Source: Silanimonas sp.
GTDB lineage: Bacteria; Pseudomonadota; Gammaproteobacteria; Xanthomonadales; Xanthomonadaceae
NCBI RefSeq assembly: GCF_027531545.1
Contig: NZ_JAPZSC010000010.1
Span: 107,523 to 171,522, forward strand
Direction of reading: 5' to 3'
DNA length: 64,000 bases
Below the pieces are notes generated by a model. That model ran no database searches, was not told where the DNA came from, and worked only from the letters and a program-made list of their open reading frames with translations. The translations under genes and the position numbers were made by a program. Shown piece after piece: positions 55,001-64,000 of this stretch; position 1 is the stretch's first letter; every line of letters begins with the position of its first letter.

Positions 55001-55642
55001 TCAATCCGCGGCGAGTTGGCCGAGCCGGACCGCCTGCTCACGGACGAGATCGAGTCGACGGCCCGCGCTGACCAGGCCCCATATCGTCCCTTCGCGCTGG
55101 TAGGTCGCGGAAATCGCCGCGAACTGCGCGTCGCGCCAGGCCAGCCACGCGCGCTGCGCCGCTTTCACTGGCGCCTGCTGCTCCGCATCAAGGCGACCGA
55201 GGAGGCGCTGGTAGTTGAGGTTGAGCTGGCGGTCCCAGCGCGCCGTGGCTTCTGCAAGGCAGCTGCTGATCCCGAGGGTGCTGCTGTCGTCCTGCTGGCA
55301 GGCGTCGTTGGCGACATCGATCGGATGCTGCGCGCCGAGGTCGTCGACCACCGGCAGCACGAGGCCACTCCGTGGATCGGCGAGCACGGTGCCACGCTCC
55401 GGGTCGAAACCCAGGATCAGCGAGCGGCCTTCCGCCCAATCCTCGGTCTTCTCCCAATCACCCTCGGCATAGATCACCGTCAGCGCACGCCCATCGCCGA
55501 GCTGGACGAAATGGGGATCGCTGGTGTGCTCGAAGGCGACGGTGCTCGCCCCCTCGAGTGCAGGGACCGACGCCGCCGCCATGGGTGCCAGCGCGAGCAG
55601 CAACGGCAGCAACAGGACCGGCCGGGTCGAACAACGCGTCAT
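55001..55642 (-). CDS. LprI-like (DUF1311) domain protein
   Basis: C-terminus SSCLAEATARWDRQLNLNYQRLLGRLDAEQQAPVKAAQRAWLAWRDAQFAAISATYQREGTIWGL. Confidence 0.8.
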   Translation of the reverse strand: MTRCSTRPVLLLPLLLALAPMAAASVPALEGASTVAFEHTSDPHFVQLGDGRALTVIYAEGDWEKTEDWAEGRSLILGFDPERGTVLADPRSGLVLPVVDDLGAQHPIDVANDACQQDDSSTLGISSCLAEATARWDRQLNLNYQRLLGRLDAEQQAPVKAAQRAWLAWRDAQFAAISATYQREGTIWGLVSAGRRLDLVREQAVRLGQLAAD

Positions 55643-57018
55643 TCGAGTCCCATCCGCGCACGCAGCTCGTAGAGCCCACCGCTGCCGCCTTCGTACGCCT
55701 TCGCCATCACGGTGTACGTCCCCGGCTGCACGTCGACCGAAAGGCGCGCATTGGTGCCGCCGCCATCGCCGCCGTCGTCATCTTCGGCCACCACGCTTCC
55801 GTTGCGACGCAGCTCCAGCATCGTGTCGAAGTCTTCGCTGCGCATGTCGACGACCAGCGTCCCCGCTTCGGTGATGGTCAGCTGGTAGCCGTGGGCCTCG
55901 CCGGCGCTCATCCCGGTGACCGGCGCATCCAGCGTCAGGGTGCCGCCGCTGCGCAGCTCGGTGCCCGCGGGCAGGGCGGTTTGGGTGGCGGACAACCGGA
56001 ACAGGCCGTTCGAACCCTCGTTCAGCGCACGGGCGACCACGGTGTACGTCCCCGGCTGCAGCATGGCGGCAATCCGCGAGTCGGTGCCGTTGCCGCCACC
56101 GTCGTCGTCGCTGAGCGAAACGTCGTTGCCGCGCAGCTCCAGCTGGGTGTCGAAGGACTCGCTGCCGAGTTCGATGATGACGCGCCCCGGCTGCCTCACC
56201 CGCAGCTGGTACTCGCGCGGGCTGCCGGTCAGGGCGCCGTGCACGACGCTGCCGTCGAGGGCCAGCGCACCGCTGTTGCGCAGACGCACGCCATCCGGCA
56301 GCTCTCCCATCCCCACGGCCAGCTGGAACAGGCCCGTCGCCTCGTCCACCGATTTCGCGCGCAGGGTGTAGGTGCCGGCTTCCAGCGGCGCGTTCAGGCG
56401 CGCGTTCAGGCCGCCACCGCCGTCGTCGTCGCTGATCGAAACGCCATTCCCTTGCAACTCCAGCGCGGAATCGAACTCGCTGGAACGCATCTCGATCTGG
56501 TAGTAGCCGGCTTGCCGGATCTCGAGTCGGTAGCTCTTGCCGTCACGGCCGATCAGGTCGGCGATGTCGGCACCGGGACGCAACGGGCCCTCGCCGCGAT
56601 GGACCTGCAGCGGCTTGGCGTCGAGACGGAACGGGCCAAAGGCGCGGGGGCCGCTGCCGCTCACCGCCACCTCGTAGCGCCCTTTCTCGCTCGCCAGCAT
56701 CGTCAGCCGGACACCCGCGGGCGCTTCACCGCATTGGCTCTGGGTGGGGCCGGCCACCGCGTCGCCTTCGCGCATCACGAACAGCCGGGCGCACAGCGCG
56801 CCGCTGGCCTCGAAGCTCACCGCCTGGCCGGCGTCGAGGTCGATGGCATAGACGATGCTGCGGCTGCCGTCGCTGTAGTTGATGCGGTTGGCGGTCGTGA
56901 TCTCGCCACGCACGCCGGCACCCATGCCAAGAGGCAGGGCCGCGGCGTCGGCGGCGTTCTGGGCCAGCGCCCAGGGCGACGACAGAAGGAGGGCAAGGGC
57001 GAGGGGGGTCTTCTTCAT
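55639..57018 (-). CDS. Exported protein with tandem pre-peptidase C-terminal (PPC)-like beta domains
   Basis: Three degenerate copies of a block of the type I-E-[ML]-x-S-E-x-F-D-x-x-L-E-L-[QR]-x-N...DDDGG...PGTYT in the translation. Confidence 0.72.
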   Translation of the reverse strand: MKKTPLALALLLSSPWALAQNAADAAALPLGMGAGVRGEITTANRINYSDGSRSIVYAIDLDAGQAVSFEASGALCARLFVMREGDAVAGPTQSQCGEAPAGVRLTMLASEKGRYEVAVSGSGPRAFGPFRLDAKPLQVHRGEGPLRPGADIADLIGRDGKSYRLEIRQAGYYQIEMRSSEFDSALELQGNGVSISDDDGGGGLNARLNAPLEAGTYTLRAKSVDEATGLFQLAVGMGELPDGVRLRNSGALALDGSVVHGALTGSPREYQLRVRQPGRVIIELGSESFDTQLELRGNDVSLSDDDGGGNGTDSRIAAMLQPGTYTVVARALNEGSNGLFRLSATQTALPAGTELRSGGTLTLDAPVTGMSAGEAHGYQLTITEAGTLVVDMRSEDFDTMLELRRNGSVVAEDDDGGDGGGTNARLSVDVQPGTYTVMAKAYEGGSGGLYELRARMGLE

Positions 57019-57135
57019 CGGGAGGGCGTCCATTCTTCAGCGTGGGGGGCGGGCCGGCATCGATCCGGCGCGGGGGACGGCTATGAGACCTGTTCCAGAA
57101 GCACGGCGCCAGCGTTCAAGCGCCCGTTCCGTGAC

Positions 57136-58452
57136 CTAGCGGTATACCCCGGCAGGAACGAGGACCATGTAGCTGCTCGGCGGGCCGCCATCGTCGAAAT
57201 TGGTCACGAACAGGATGCGTGAACCGTCGCGGCTGATCGTGGCCTGGGGCTCGCCGAAGTAGCCGCCGAAGTTCGCGGCGGCTCGGGTGTGCGCCACCGA
57301 GAGCTTCCGCCCGCCCGGCTTGAGTTCGAGCAGCATGACCTTACGGTGCATCGGCTCCAGGGTGGCGTCAGGCACGACCCTGCCGTACTCGGCCGAGTCG
57401 GCGTAGGTGCTGATGACGACCCAGCCGGGTCGGTCGAAGGCCTGGCCGGAGAGGTGCGCGGCATAGCCGGCACCGCTGCGGGGATAGAGCGGCAGCAGGT
57501 CGAAGGCCCTCCCGGTGGCGATGTCCATCGCCCGGATCGCACCGGCCTCGTAGTCGGTGAAGACATACAGGTCTTCGCCCCCGGGGCCGAACGTCAGGTC
57601 GCTGTGCTCGCTCATCACGTGCAGCTGGCGCGAGCGGGAGAAGTCGAGCGGGTAGGCCCGCGTGCCGAGCGCCTTGTTGAAGGCCCACGAGGGCACGGCC
57701 CAGCGGCCGCTCGGACTGATGCTGATGTGGTCGGGAAACGCCCCGCCGAAGGCCGAGGCATCCAGCGTGCCGACGATGCGATCTTCCTCGCGGTCGTACG
57801 TGACCAGGCCGTGGATCGTGTTGGCCTTCGTGGCGTCGTTGTAGGAGGTGGCCATGAACGCCCAGTAGCGGCCGTCGGCCGACGCGGTGCCTTCCGACTT
57901 CGTCCACACCTGCGTCGCCCCGGGCCACGGCAGCCGGCCGCGGAAATCGGCCATCAGCGTGTCCCGATCGGTCTCGACGTCCTTGGCGTACCAGGCCATG
58001 CCTTGGTTGTAGAACAGGATGCGGGGGTCGGTCGGGTGCCAGATCGGCTCGGCGTCGCCCGCCAGACCGCGAAGTGCACCGCCCTCGCCGCTGCGCGCCA
58101 GCATGCCGAACGTGCCGCCGTCGTACAGCACCCAATAGCCGTTGCTGGCCGCGCCGAGGTAGCGGCTGTTGTCGGCATTGAAGGCCTGCCGGCGACTGTA
58201 GTTGTGGCGCACGTGCGTCGCGCCGGCGAGGTCGCTGGCGTCGGTCGCCTTGAACACCCGGGTGCCGTACACCGGGTCGATGTAGCTCGGCGCGTCCAGC
58301 CCGGTCGCCTTCGTCGCCGGCTTGGCCACGACAGGAATCGGATCAGCCTTGAGCGTCGTCAGCGCGTTCTCCGCCGGCGCGGCCGCGCACAGCGTGGCCG
58401 CGCACAGGAACGCGAGGACGATCATTCGTCCGAAGCGAGCGCGATCAACCAT
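57136..58452 (-). CDS. Exported beta-propeller-like (TolB/WD40-like) protein of unknown function
   Basis: Signal peptide; repeated blade-like phrases (DSRYLGAASNGYWVLYDGG; DPRILFYNQGMAWYAKDVETD; DGSRILFVTNFDDG). Confidence 0.65.
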   Translation of the reverse strand: MVDRARFGRMIVLAFLCAATLCAAAPAENALTTLKADPIPVVAKPATKATGLDAPSYIDPVYGTRVFKATDASDLAGATHVRHNYSRRQAFNADNSRYLGAASNGYWVLYDGGTFGMLARSGEGGALRGLAGDAEPIWHPTDPRILFYNQGMAWYAKDVETDRDTLMADFRGRLPWPGATQVWTKSEGTASADGRYWAFMATSYNDATKANTIHGLVTYDREEDRIVGTLDASAFGGAFPDHISISPSGRWAVPSWAFNKALGTRAYPLDFSRSRQLHVMSEHSDLTFGPGGEDLYVFTDYEAGAIRAMDIATGRAFDLLPLYPRSGAGYAAHLSGQAFDRPGWVVISTYADSAEYGRVVPDATLEPMHRKVMLLELKPGGRKLSVAHTRAAANFGGYFGEPQATISRDGSRILFVTNFDDGGPPSSYMVLVPAGVYR

Positions 58453-59389
58453 CGATCCGCGTCGCCACGATCCGCAGCATCTGGCCGCGCCCGACAAGAT
58501 CCGCGGCAACGGTCAGCGGCAGCCAGGCGAGGGGCGGCAGCGCGGCGAGAAGCGCACGCCAGCCCTTGGGGGCGGACTGCTTCCACGTCTTGAGGCTCAT
58601 CCTCGTCACCGACCAGACGCTGTCCGTGCGCCACAACGTGATGCGGAACCCGGCCGCTTCCACAATCGGCCGCAGCGACGACTCGGTGAAGTGGTGGAGA
58701 TGCTCGGGAATCTGCAGGCCGGACCAGGACGGCCCGAAGAAGCCCGCCTCGGCGGAGTCGAAGTTCGGCACCGTCAGGTACAGCGTGCCGCCAGGGCGAA
58801 GGTGCGCGTGGATCGACGCCAGCGTGTCCTTCGGCGACGGAACGTGCTCGAGCACCTGGTTGAGGATGACGAGGCCGAAATGCCCGCGCGGCAGCCCAGC
58901 GTCGTCGAGAAAGGCGGTGCGGATGTCCGCGCGCGTCGCGCGTCGCGCCTGCTCGGCGGCGCCGACGGTCGGCTCCAGGCCGAACAGCGCCGAGCAGCCA
59001 TAGCGTTCGAGTTCGAGCAGGCGTTGCCCATTGCCGCAGCCGATGTCGAGCACCGGCGCATCGCCGGGGAAAGGGACCGGCAGGAAGCGCGCGCGCAGCG
59101 GACGCAGAACGATCGACGCGACCGCGCGCACCAGCGGCGAGAGGGCTTCGGGATAGTTCCAGAAGGTCCTCAGAACGAGGTCCTGCAGGCGCGCCGCGAG
59201 GCCCGAACGCAGCGACGGCGGTTCGGTCGTGTAGTAGTGACCGCTGTCGTAGACGGCGCTGAGCTCCGCGGGCGTCGGCACCGGATCGAGGCGGACGAGG
59301 TGGCAGCCGGTGCAGCGGATCAATGCGCGACGATCAAGCGCCAGCGCGACGGTCGCGGCGACGGTACCGCAGTGGACACAGGCCGACAT
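58445..59389 (-). CDS. Class I SAM-dependent methyltransferase with N-terminal zinc-ribbon
   Basis: CVHCGTVAATVALALDRRALIRCTGCHLVRLDPVPT; VLDIGCGNGQRLLELERYG; LILNQVLEHVPSPKDTLASIHAHLRPGGTLYLTVPN. Confidence 0.9.
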   Translation of the reverse strand: MSACVHCGTVAATVALALDRRALIRCTGCHLVRLDPVPTPAELSAVYDSGHYYTTEPPSLRSGLAARLQDLVLRTFWNYPEALSPLVRAVASIVLRPLRARFLPVPFPGDAPVLDIGCGNGQRLLELERYGCSALFGLEPTVGAAEQARRATRADIRTAFLDDAGLPRGHFGLVILNQVLEHVPSPKDTLASIHAHLRPGGTLYLTVPNFDSAEAGFFGPSWSGLQIPEHLHHFTESSLRPIVEAAGFRITLWRTDSVWSVTRMSLKTWKQSAPKGWRALLAALPPLAWLPLTVAADLVGRGQMLRIVATRIDG

Positions 59390-59577
59390 GGGGAAGGTTG
59401 AGCGGGAGGCTGGGCCTCAGTTTACGCGAGCGGCGTCCACTGAGCGTCGCTATGCGCGCATGGACGGCCTCGGCTTCAGCACCATCGATGAGAATGCCAC
59501 TCTCTCGGACCTGATCGGCCTGCCGCGGATCACATCCTTCAAGGCACGACGTTATCCAGGCTTTGCTCTCCACACCT

Positions 59578-61401
59578 TCAGGGGCTTCGCTCCACCTCGC
59601 ACCAGCGAAATGGATACCCCTCATCGCCGATACGCGAATCGAGCACCGCGCAGCTACCGGGGCGCAAGCTCAATCCGTGGGCGCGCAGCAGCTCACTGGC
59701 GTTGTGAATCAGCGCCTGGTTGCCGCGTTCGCGCGCCTCCTCAGCCGCAGCGGCAAGCACCAGTTGGCAGGGAACGTCGCCGACGGCAGCACGCAACTCG
59801 AATCGCCCGGGCTTGGCAAAGCGACCGAGCACCCCACAGTCGCCGCTGGTCAAGCCCAGCCTTTTCGCCCACCGATTGATCTTCACGAGCCGCGCGCTAA
59901 ACCGCGACTCTTCAGCGGGGAACATCGCAAAGATCTCTCCACCGCGCTCGGCGATTGTTTCGTTCACACGTAGCGAATAGGCGGGCGACGCAGGGAAGTT
60001 CGTCCCCACCGAGGCATAGGTCGCCTTCGCCGGCAGGAAGGGTACGCGCCACGCCTGTGGATAGCCGCCGACGAGCAGCACTGTGGCGCGCTCAGGCCCG
60101 CGCATCGGCGGAGTTTCCACGAAGAAACCATGGCGGTCCCAACCGTTGTTCCCCCACGTATTCCAACCAAGCACGGCAACGAACACACATGCCGTCACGA
60201 TTCGTGCGCCCCACTGCCTCGCAGATGCCGCGGGAAACACCCGCAGCGCCAACAGCCAGATGGCTAGCGGTGCCAACGCTTCCAATGCCGCGAGGTAACG
60301 GTGAATGCTGAACATCCACATCCACGCCAGAAAAGAAACCGCGACGAAAACCAGCAGCATCCGCTCAGCAATGGCGAAGCCGACCGGCGCGCTTGGCTGC
60401 GAGCGCCCAGGGCCGAATCGGCGCATCAAGGCGATGAAGGCGGCCGCGATGCCCAGCAGGTAAAGCGCGGCCCACGCCAATTGCGGCATCGCGCTTTCGC
60501 TGATCTCGCGCGGATTGAGCGTGATCCAGATCGGCCAAAGCACGGCCTGCAGTACGCCATCGGGCAGCCAGCGCAGATCAGCCACGCCGATCGGCTGCGC
60601 CAAGGGGGCCTGGAACCAGGTGTTGAACTGCGGAAACAGCGGATTGCCGAACTGGCTCCATACCTGAAAGAACCATGGGCCGGCGACGACACCGAACACG
60701 ATGGTTGTCACCACCGTCAGCAGCGTTGCATCGGCGAAGCGGCGCCTCCAGCCCGGGCGACCGGTAAGCACGGCAACGCCTAGCCCCAGGGCGTAGATGG
60801 CATTGGTCAGTTTCAATCCGAGCGCCAAGCCAAGCAGCAAGCCCGCCACCAGCCAGTGCAACGTCGCCGATGATTGCGACTTGACCGCACGTATCGTCAG
60901 CGCCACCGCCGCCAGCACCAGTGGCGCCGTGGTGTTGTCGCCCATCGTGTTGCCAAGCTCGGCCAGAAAAACGGCGCTACAGCACCCGGCGAACGCGAGC
61001 ATCGGTACCAGCCGGCTACGGCGTTGGTCGCCTTCGAGCACCTGCCAAGCCACCGCCGCCACCGCAGCGAAGACCAGGCCGTGCCAGGCGCCCAACACTA
61101 TCCCGGCCAGCATTGCCGAGCCCTTCACCGCCACCAGGTAGTAGCCCACGTCCAGCCAAGGCACGAAATAGCTCTGCATCTGCGCCGGAGCAAGATCGAT
61201 CGAAAGCCGCGAGTACAGGGCCGCCCAACCGTTGTACAGATGGTAATTGCGCAGATCCGCGTTCGCGTCCTGTCCGAGCAGCAGCGAAACCATGGCGGCA
61301 AGCGCGCAAGCCACCACACAGGCTCGCACGACGTTGGCGCGAGTGTCGAAAGCGAAGTTTCGCGAGAGCCAGCCGCGCACTATTGATGTGGCTTCAGCCA
61401 T
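59578..61401 (-). CDS. Multi-pass membrane protein, glycosyltransferase-like (GT-C type)
   Basis: Many TM segments; N-terminal DLRNYHLYNGWAALYSRLSIDLAPAQMQSYFVPWLDVGYYL resembles GT-C or oligosaccharide-related membrane enzymes. Confidence 0.7.
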   Translation of the reverse strand: MAEATSIVRGWLSRNFAFDTRANVVRACVVACALAAMVSLLLGQDANADLRNYHLYNGWAALYSRLSIDLAPAQMQSYFVPWLDVGYYLVAVKGSAMLAGIVLGAWHGLVFAAVAAVAWQVLEGDQRRSRLVPMLAFAGCCSAVFLAELGNTMGDNTTAPLVLAAVALTIRAVKSQSSATLHWLVAGLLLGLALGLKLTNAIYALGLGVAVLTGRPGWRRRFADATLLTVVTTIVFGVVAGPWFFQVWSQFGNPLFPQFNTWFQAPLAQPIGVADLRWLPDGVLQAVLWPIWITLNPREISESAMPQLAWAALYLLGIAAAFIALMRRFGPGRSQPSAPVGFAIAERMLLVFVAVSFLAWMWMFSIHRYLAALEALAPLAIWLLALRVFPAASARQWGARIVTACVFVAVLGWNTWGNNGWDRHGFFVETPPMRGPERATVLLVGGYPQAWRVPFLPAKATYASVGTNFPASPAYSLRVNETIAERGGEIFAMFPAEESRFSARLVKINRWAKRLGLTSGDCGVLGRFAKPGRFELRAAVGDVPCQLVLAAAAEEARERGNQALIHNASELLRAHGLSLRPGSCAVLDSRIGDEGYPFRWCEVERSP

Positions 61402-62371
61402 GCAGGGAATCTCCCTTGCCCGCATGCGACTGCAAGACACCGGGGCCAGGCAAGGCGAGGTAGGCCAGACGCTTGGCCTCGACACGGCCACGCGTGACCG
61501 TGTCAAGCAAGAGGCCGCAGACACCAAGCAAAGCGCCCAGCAGGAACAATGCTGCGCAGAGAACAGCGGTTGGGAAACGCGGCACCAGCCCGGTTGACCA
61601 CCAGGTGGCGAACAGCGGAACCGAAAGCACCAAGGCCAGCACCGCGCAGGCGACGCCGCCGATGCCGAAGAAGCGCAGCGGCCGCTCAGTCTTGAAGAGT
61701 CCGACGAGGGTGCCGAGGATGCGCCAGCCGTCTCGGTAGGTACGGAGCTTGCTGGCCGATCCGTCTCCACGTGCTCCGTAGCGCGTCGGCACTTCACCCA
61801 CCGGCATCCGAAGCTGGAGGGCATGAACAGCCAGCTCGGTCTCAATCTCGAAACCGTGCGCGTGTGCCGGGAACGACTTGACATAGCGTCGCGAGAAGAC
61901 GCGGTACCCGGACAAGAGGTCATCGAAGCTGCGTCCAAACAGCATCGCCAGCGTCTCGGTCAGCATGCGGTTGCCGAACCGGTGGCCACGGCGATAGGCC
62001 GCCGCCTCGTTTCCAACCCGCTTGCCGACCAGCATATCCAGCTCTTCGTCCAGCAGCCTCGCGACCATGGACGGCGCCGCGGCCGCTTCGTATGTGTCGT
62101 CACCATCGACCATCACGTACACGTCCGCCTCGATGTCGGCGAATGCGCGGCGCACCACGTTGCCCTTGCCGACCAACACGACGCGGTGCACCTGAGCGCC
62201 AGCGGCCTTCGCCAATGCGCAGGAATCGTCTCGCGACCCGTTGTCAAACACATGCACCTCGGCATCCGGCAGGTAAGCACGGAAATCGGCGACGACACGA
62301 GCGATGGCCGCAGCTTCGTCGCGGCAGGGGATGAGCACCGCGATCCGCAGGTCCTTTTCGGTACGTCGCAC
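61394..62371 (-). CDS. Glycosyltransferase family 2 protein (dolichol-phosphate-mannosyltransferase-like) with C-terminal TM helices
   Basis: AVLIPCRDEAAAIARVVADFRAYLPDAEVHVFDNGSRDDSCALAKAAGAQVHRV...VYVMVDGDDTYEAAAAPSMV; GTG start. Confidence 0.9.
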   Translation of the reverse strand: MRRTEKDLRIAVLIPCRDEAAAIARVVADFRAYLPDAEVHVFDNGSRDDSCALAKAAGAQVHRVVLVGKGNVVRRAFADIEADVYVMVDGDDTYEAAAAPSMVARLLDEELDMLVGKRVGNEAAAYRRGHRFGNRMLTETLAMLFGRSFDDLLSGYRVFSRRYVKSFPAHAHGFEIETELAVHALQLRMPVGEVPTRYGARGDGSASKLRTYRDGWRILGTLVGLFKTERPLRFFGIGGVACAVLALVLSVPLFATWWSTGLVPRFPTAVLCAALFLLGALLGVCGLLLDTVTRGRVEAKRLAYLALPGPGVLQSHAGKGDSLHG

Positions 62372-62475
62372 GCTGTATTGCCTCCTTTTTGGCCGGCCGG
62401 ATTGTAACGCAGCCCCCCGGACCGTCAGCGGCGAAACAGCGTCGAAGGCGAAGCAGCGGGAGGCAAAAAAGCACA

Positions 62476-62498
62476 AAGCCCGGTACAAGGCCGGGCTT
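62476..62498 (-). terminator. Intrinsic terminator-like hairpin downstream of groEL remnant
   Basis: AAGCCCGG-tacaagg-CCGGGCTT; on the reverse strand followed by TGTGCTTTTTTG. Confidence 0.7.
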
Positions 62499-62529
62499 CG
62501 TTTGACGCAGTACCGCTTGGCGCGCTGGA

Positions 62530-62767
62530 TCAGAAATCCATGTCGCCCATGCCGCCCATGCCACCGCCGCCGCCCGGAGCCGGAGCGTCCTTCTTCGGGG
62601 CTTCGGCGACCATCGCTTCGGTCGTGATCATCAGGCCGGCGATCGACGCGGCGTTCTGCAGCGCCGTGCGGGTCACCTTGGCCGGGCCCGGGAGCCTGCA
62701 CCATGTCGAGTATCGCCAACGACTTGTCGCCAGCGCTGGCCACGACGTCGCGCAGCGGGGCTTCCAT
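62530..62767 (-). pseudogene. Degraded groEL 3'-end remnant
   Basis: Reverse strand encodes [49 protein letters not shown]-stop (GroEL C-terminus). Upstream, in another frame, [15 protein letters not shown] matches the earlier GroEL segment; the roughly 40 residues normally between them are missing. Confidence 0.85.
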
Positions 62768-62788
62768 GGGACGCGGGGGAATGGGCCA

Positions 62789-63860
62789 TCAGGCTGGTGC
62801 GCGGATCACGGGGGAAGACGCCTTGCCGCCGAGCCAGACACCGATCCAGGTTCGCCGCACCAAGAGGTGATAGCTGGCGATCAACAGCGGGAACGCCATC
62901 AGGTTGACGAGCAGCCATTTGAACCACCACGCCGCGGACCAGGGCGCGAGAGCGATCTGCAGCGCCACCACCAGCGGCAGGTGCACGATGTAGATCCAAT
63001 ACGCCGAATCGGCGAGATAGCGCACCCACGCCCGGGGGCGGCCGAAGACCGTGACGAACAGGCCGAGCCAGCCGAGCACGGCCAGGCTCATGGTCATCCC
63101 CGTACCAAAGGCGGTGCCCCAGCGCAGCATGTCCGCGTTATCCAACGCCCACGGGCTCCCCGAGAGGCGAAGGCCCACGCCTGCGATCGCGACCAGAGCG
63201 ACGATCAGGCTGAGTGGCAGGAATGCCTTCCACCGTCTCCCGAACACGGCGAGAAGATCGACGTGGCGGTGGAGCATCCAACCGAAGGCGAAGAACAGCC
63301 CGTAGAGGGCGAGCACTGGCAGGTGCCAGGCGAAGGTCCGGTCGGGCGTGTCGATCGTCGGGCCCGCCATCGATCCGATCATCGGCATCACCAGGACCGC
63401 CAGAACCAGCGGCGCCAGCCAGCTGCCGGCCAACCGACGAAAAATCCCGTGCATTGTCGTGCGCACGGGGCTGTCGTTCGAGAGCAGCAGTGCGACCGCG
63501 GCGCGAAGCATCAGGAAAGGCACGGTGATGAGAAGCACGTAGTAGAGGAACCACAGGTGCGTCAGTCCGATTTCGGGCCATCGCTCTCCCCTTGCCCCCT
63601 CCAAGGCAACGTCCCACCACGGCATCGCCGCAGCCTCGGGCGAGGGTTCCAGCCAGCCGGCGTGCCTGCCGCCGATGATCCACAAGCCGTTGAGGAGCAG
63701 CTTCATCGGATAGAGCGCGACAACGAAGGCCAGCGCGATGCGGATGGCACGATCCTTGAGGAAGGAACGAAGCCCGCGCTTTCCGACCACCATGCTGGCG
63801 AAGAAACCCGCCAGCAGGAAGAAGATCGCCATGCGGAGGCTGTGCGAGTAGTAGGCGAAC
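62789..63860 (-). pseudogene. Acyltransferase family 3-like membrane protein, 5'-truncated by an IS end
   Basis: FYYSH-type start missing: translation enters at SHSLRMAIFFLLAGFFASMVVGKRGLRSFLKDRAIRIALAF, and the first codons of the listed ORF (STKAGAIQ) are IS terminal sequence. Remaining TM segments intact. Confidence 0.7.
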
Positions 63861-64000
63861 TGAATCGCCCCGGCTTTCGTGGACACCTAGTTGCCTGAAA
63901 GCCCTGCCTGCCTTTCGAACTCTACCGGAGAGACGCCTCCGATCGTTCCGTGTCGGCGTTTCGGGTTGTAGAACATCTCGATGTAATCGAACACGTCGCT
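63861..64000 (-). mobile_element. IS3-family insertion sequence, right end (continues beyond window)
   Basis: Reverse strand encodes SDVFDYIEMFYNPKRRHGTIGGVSPVEFERQAGLSGN-stop (IS3-family transposase C-terminus, 63887-64000), followed by a TGTCCACGAAAGCCGGGGCGATTCA terminal-repeat-like sequence. Confidence 0.88.

Noticed and set aside
62540-63898. 452-aa plus-strand ORF
   Set aside because: Antisense to the groEL remnant and acyltransferase; low-complexity translation.
1-64000. CRISPR arrays, tRNA or rRNA genes
   Set aside because: No regularly spaced repeats of CRISPR size and no recognisable rRNA/tRNA sequence found by eye; a tRNAscan/Infernal run would be needed to be certain.

Overview
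This is a GC-rich chromosomal window that looks gammaproteobacterial, most like Xanthomonadaceae/Lysobacterales by gene content (family assignment is inference). No rRNA, tRNA or CRISPR array was recognised. Contents in order: an RND efflux permease (cut by the window start) and adaptor with a divergent TetR regulator; pcm-like gene and TolC; a lipid A/LPS block (waaA, two acyltransferases, O-antigen ligase-like, GT4); housekeeping genes (pirin, YceI, nitroreductase, ELM1-like, glnE, mgtE). Next comes a roughly 20-kb divergent locus (about 19.7-39.5 kb) whose enzymes together cover dismantling and catabolism of peptidoglycan stem peptides: TonB receptor, transglutaminase-like protein, NlpC/P60 endopeptidase, L-Ala-D/L-Glu epimerase, a beta-lactamase-fold/VanX fusion, DAP decarboxylase, D-amino-acid dehydrogenase, YkuD protein, AbgT, DUF819 and DAACS transporters, and a MurR/RpiR regulator. 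It is followed by a porin and a seven-gene, mostly 4-bp-overlapping operon (thermostable-hemolysin family, AMP-ligase, heme-oxygenase-like diiron protein, SDR, TPR, response regulator, histidine kinase). Upstream of that operon lie four TTA-containing half-sites spaced exactly 11 bp apart. The end of the window holds hemN, a TorF-type porin, an archaeal-type TrmY homologue, a PPC-like repeat protein with an LprI-like partner, glycosyltransferases, a degraded groEL 3' remnant, and an acyltransferase whose 5' end is cut by an IS3-family element. The two strongest candidates for undescribed systems are the stem-peptide catabolic locus and the hemolysin-family/AMP-ligase/diiron/SDR operon with its own two-component system. 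All family calls come from reading motifs in the translations; no database search was run.
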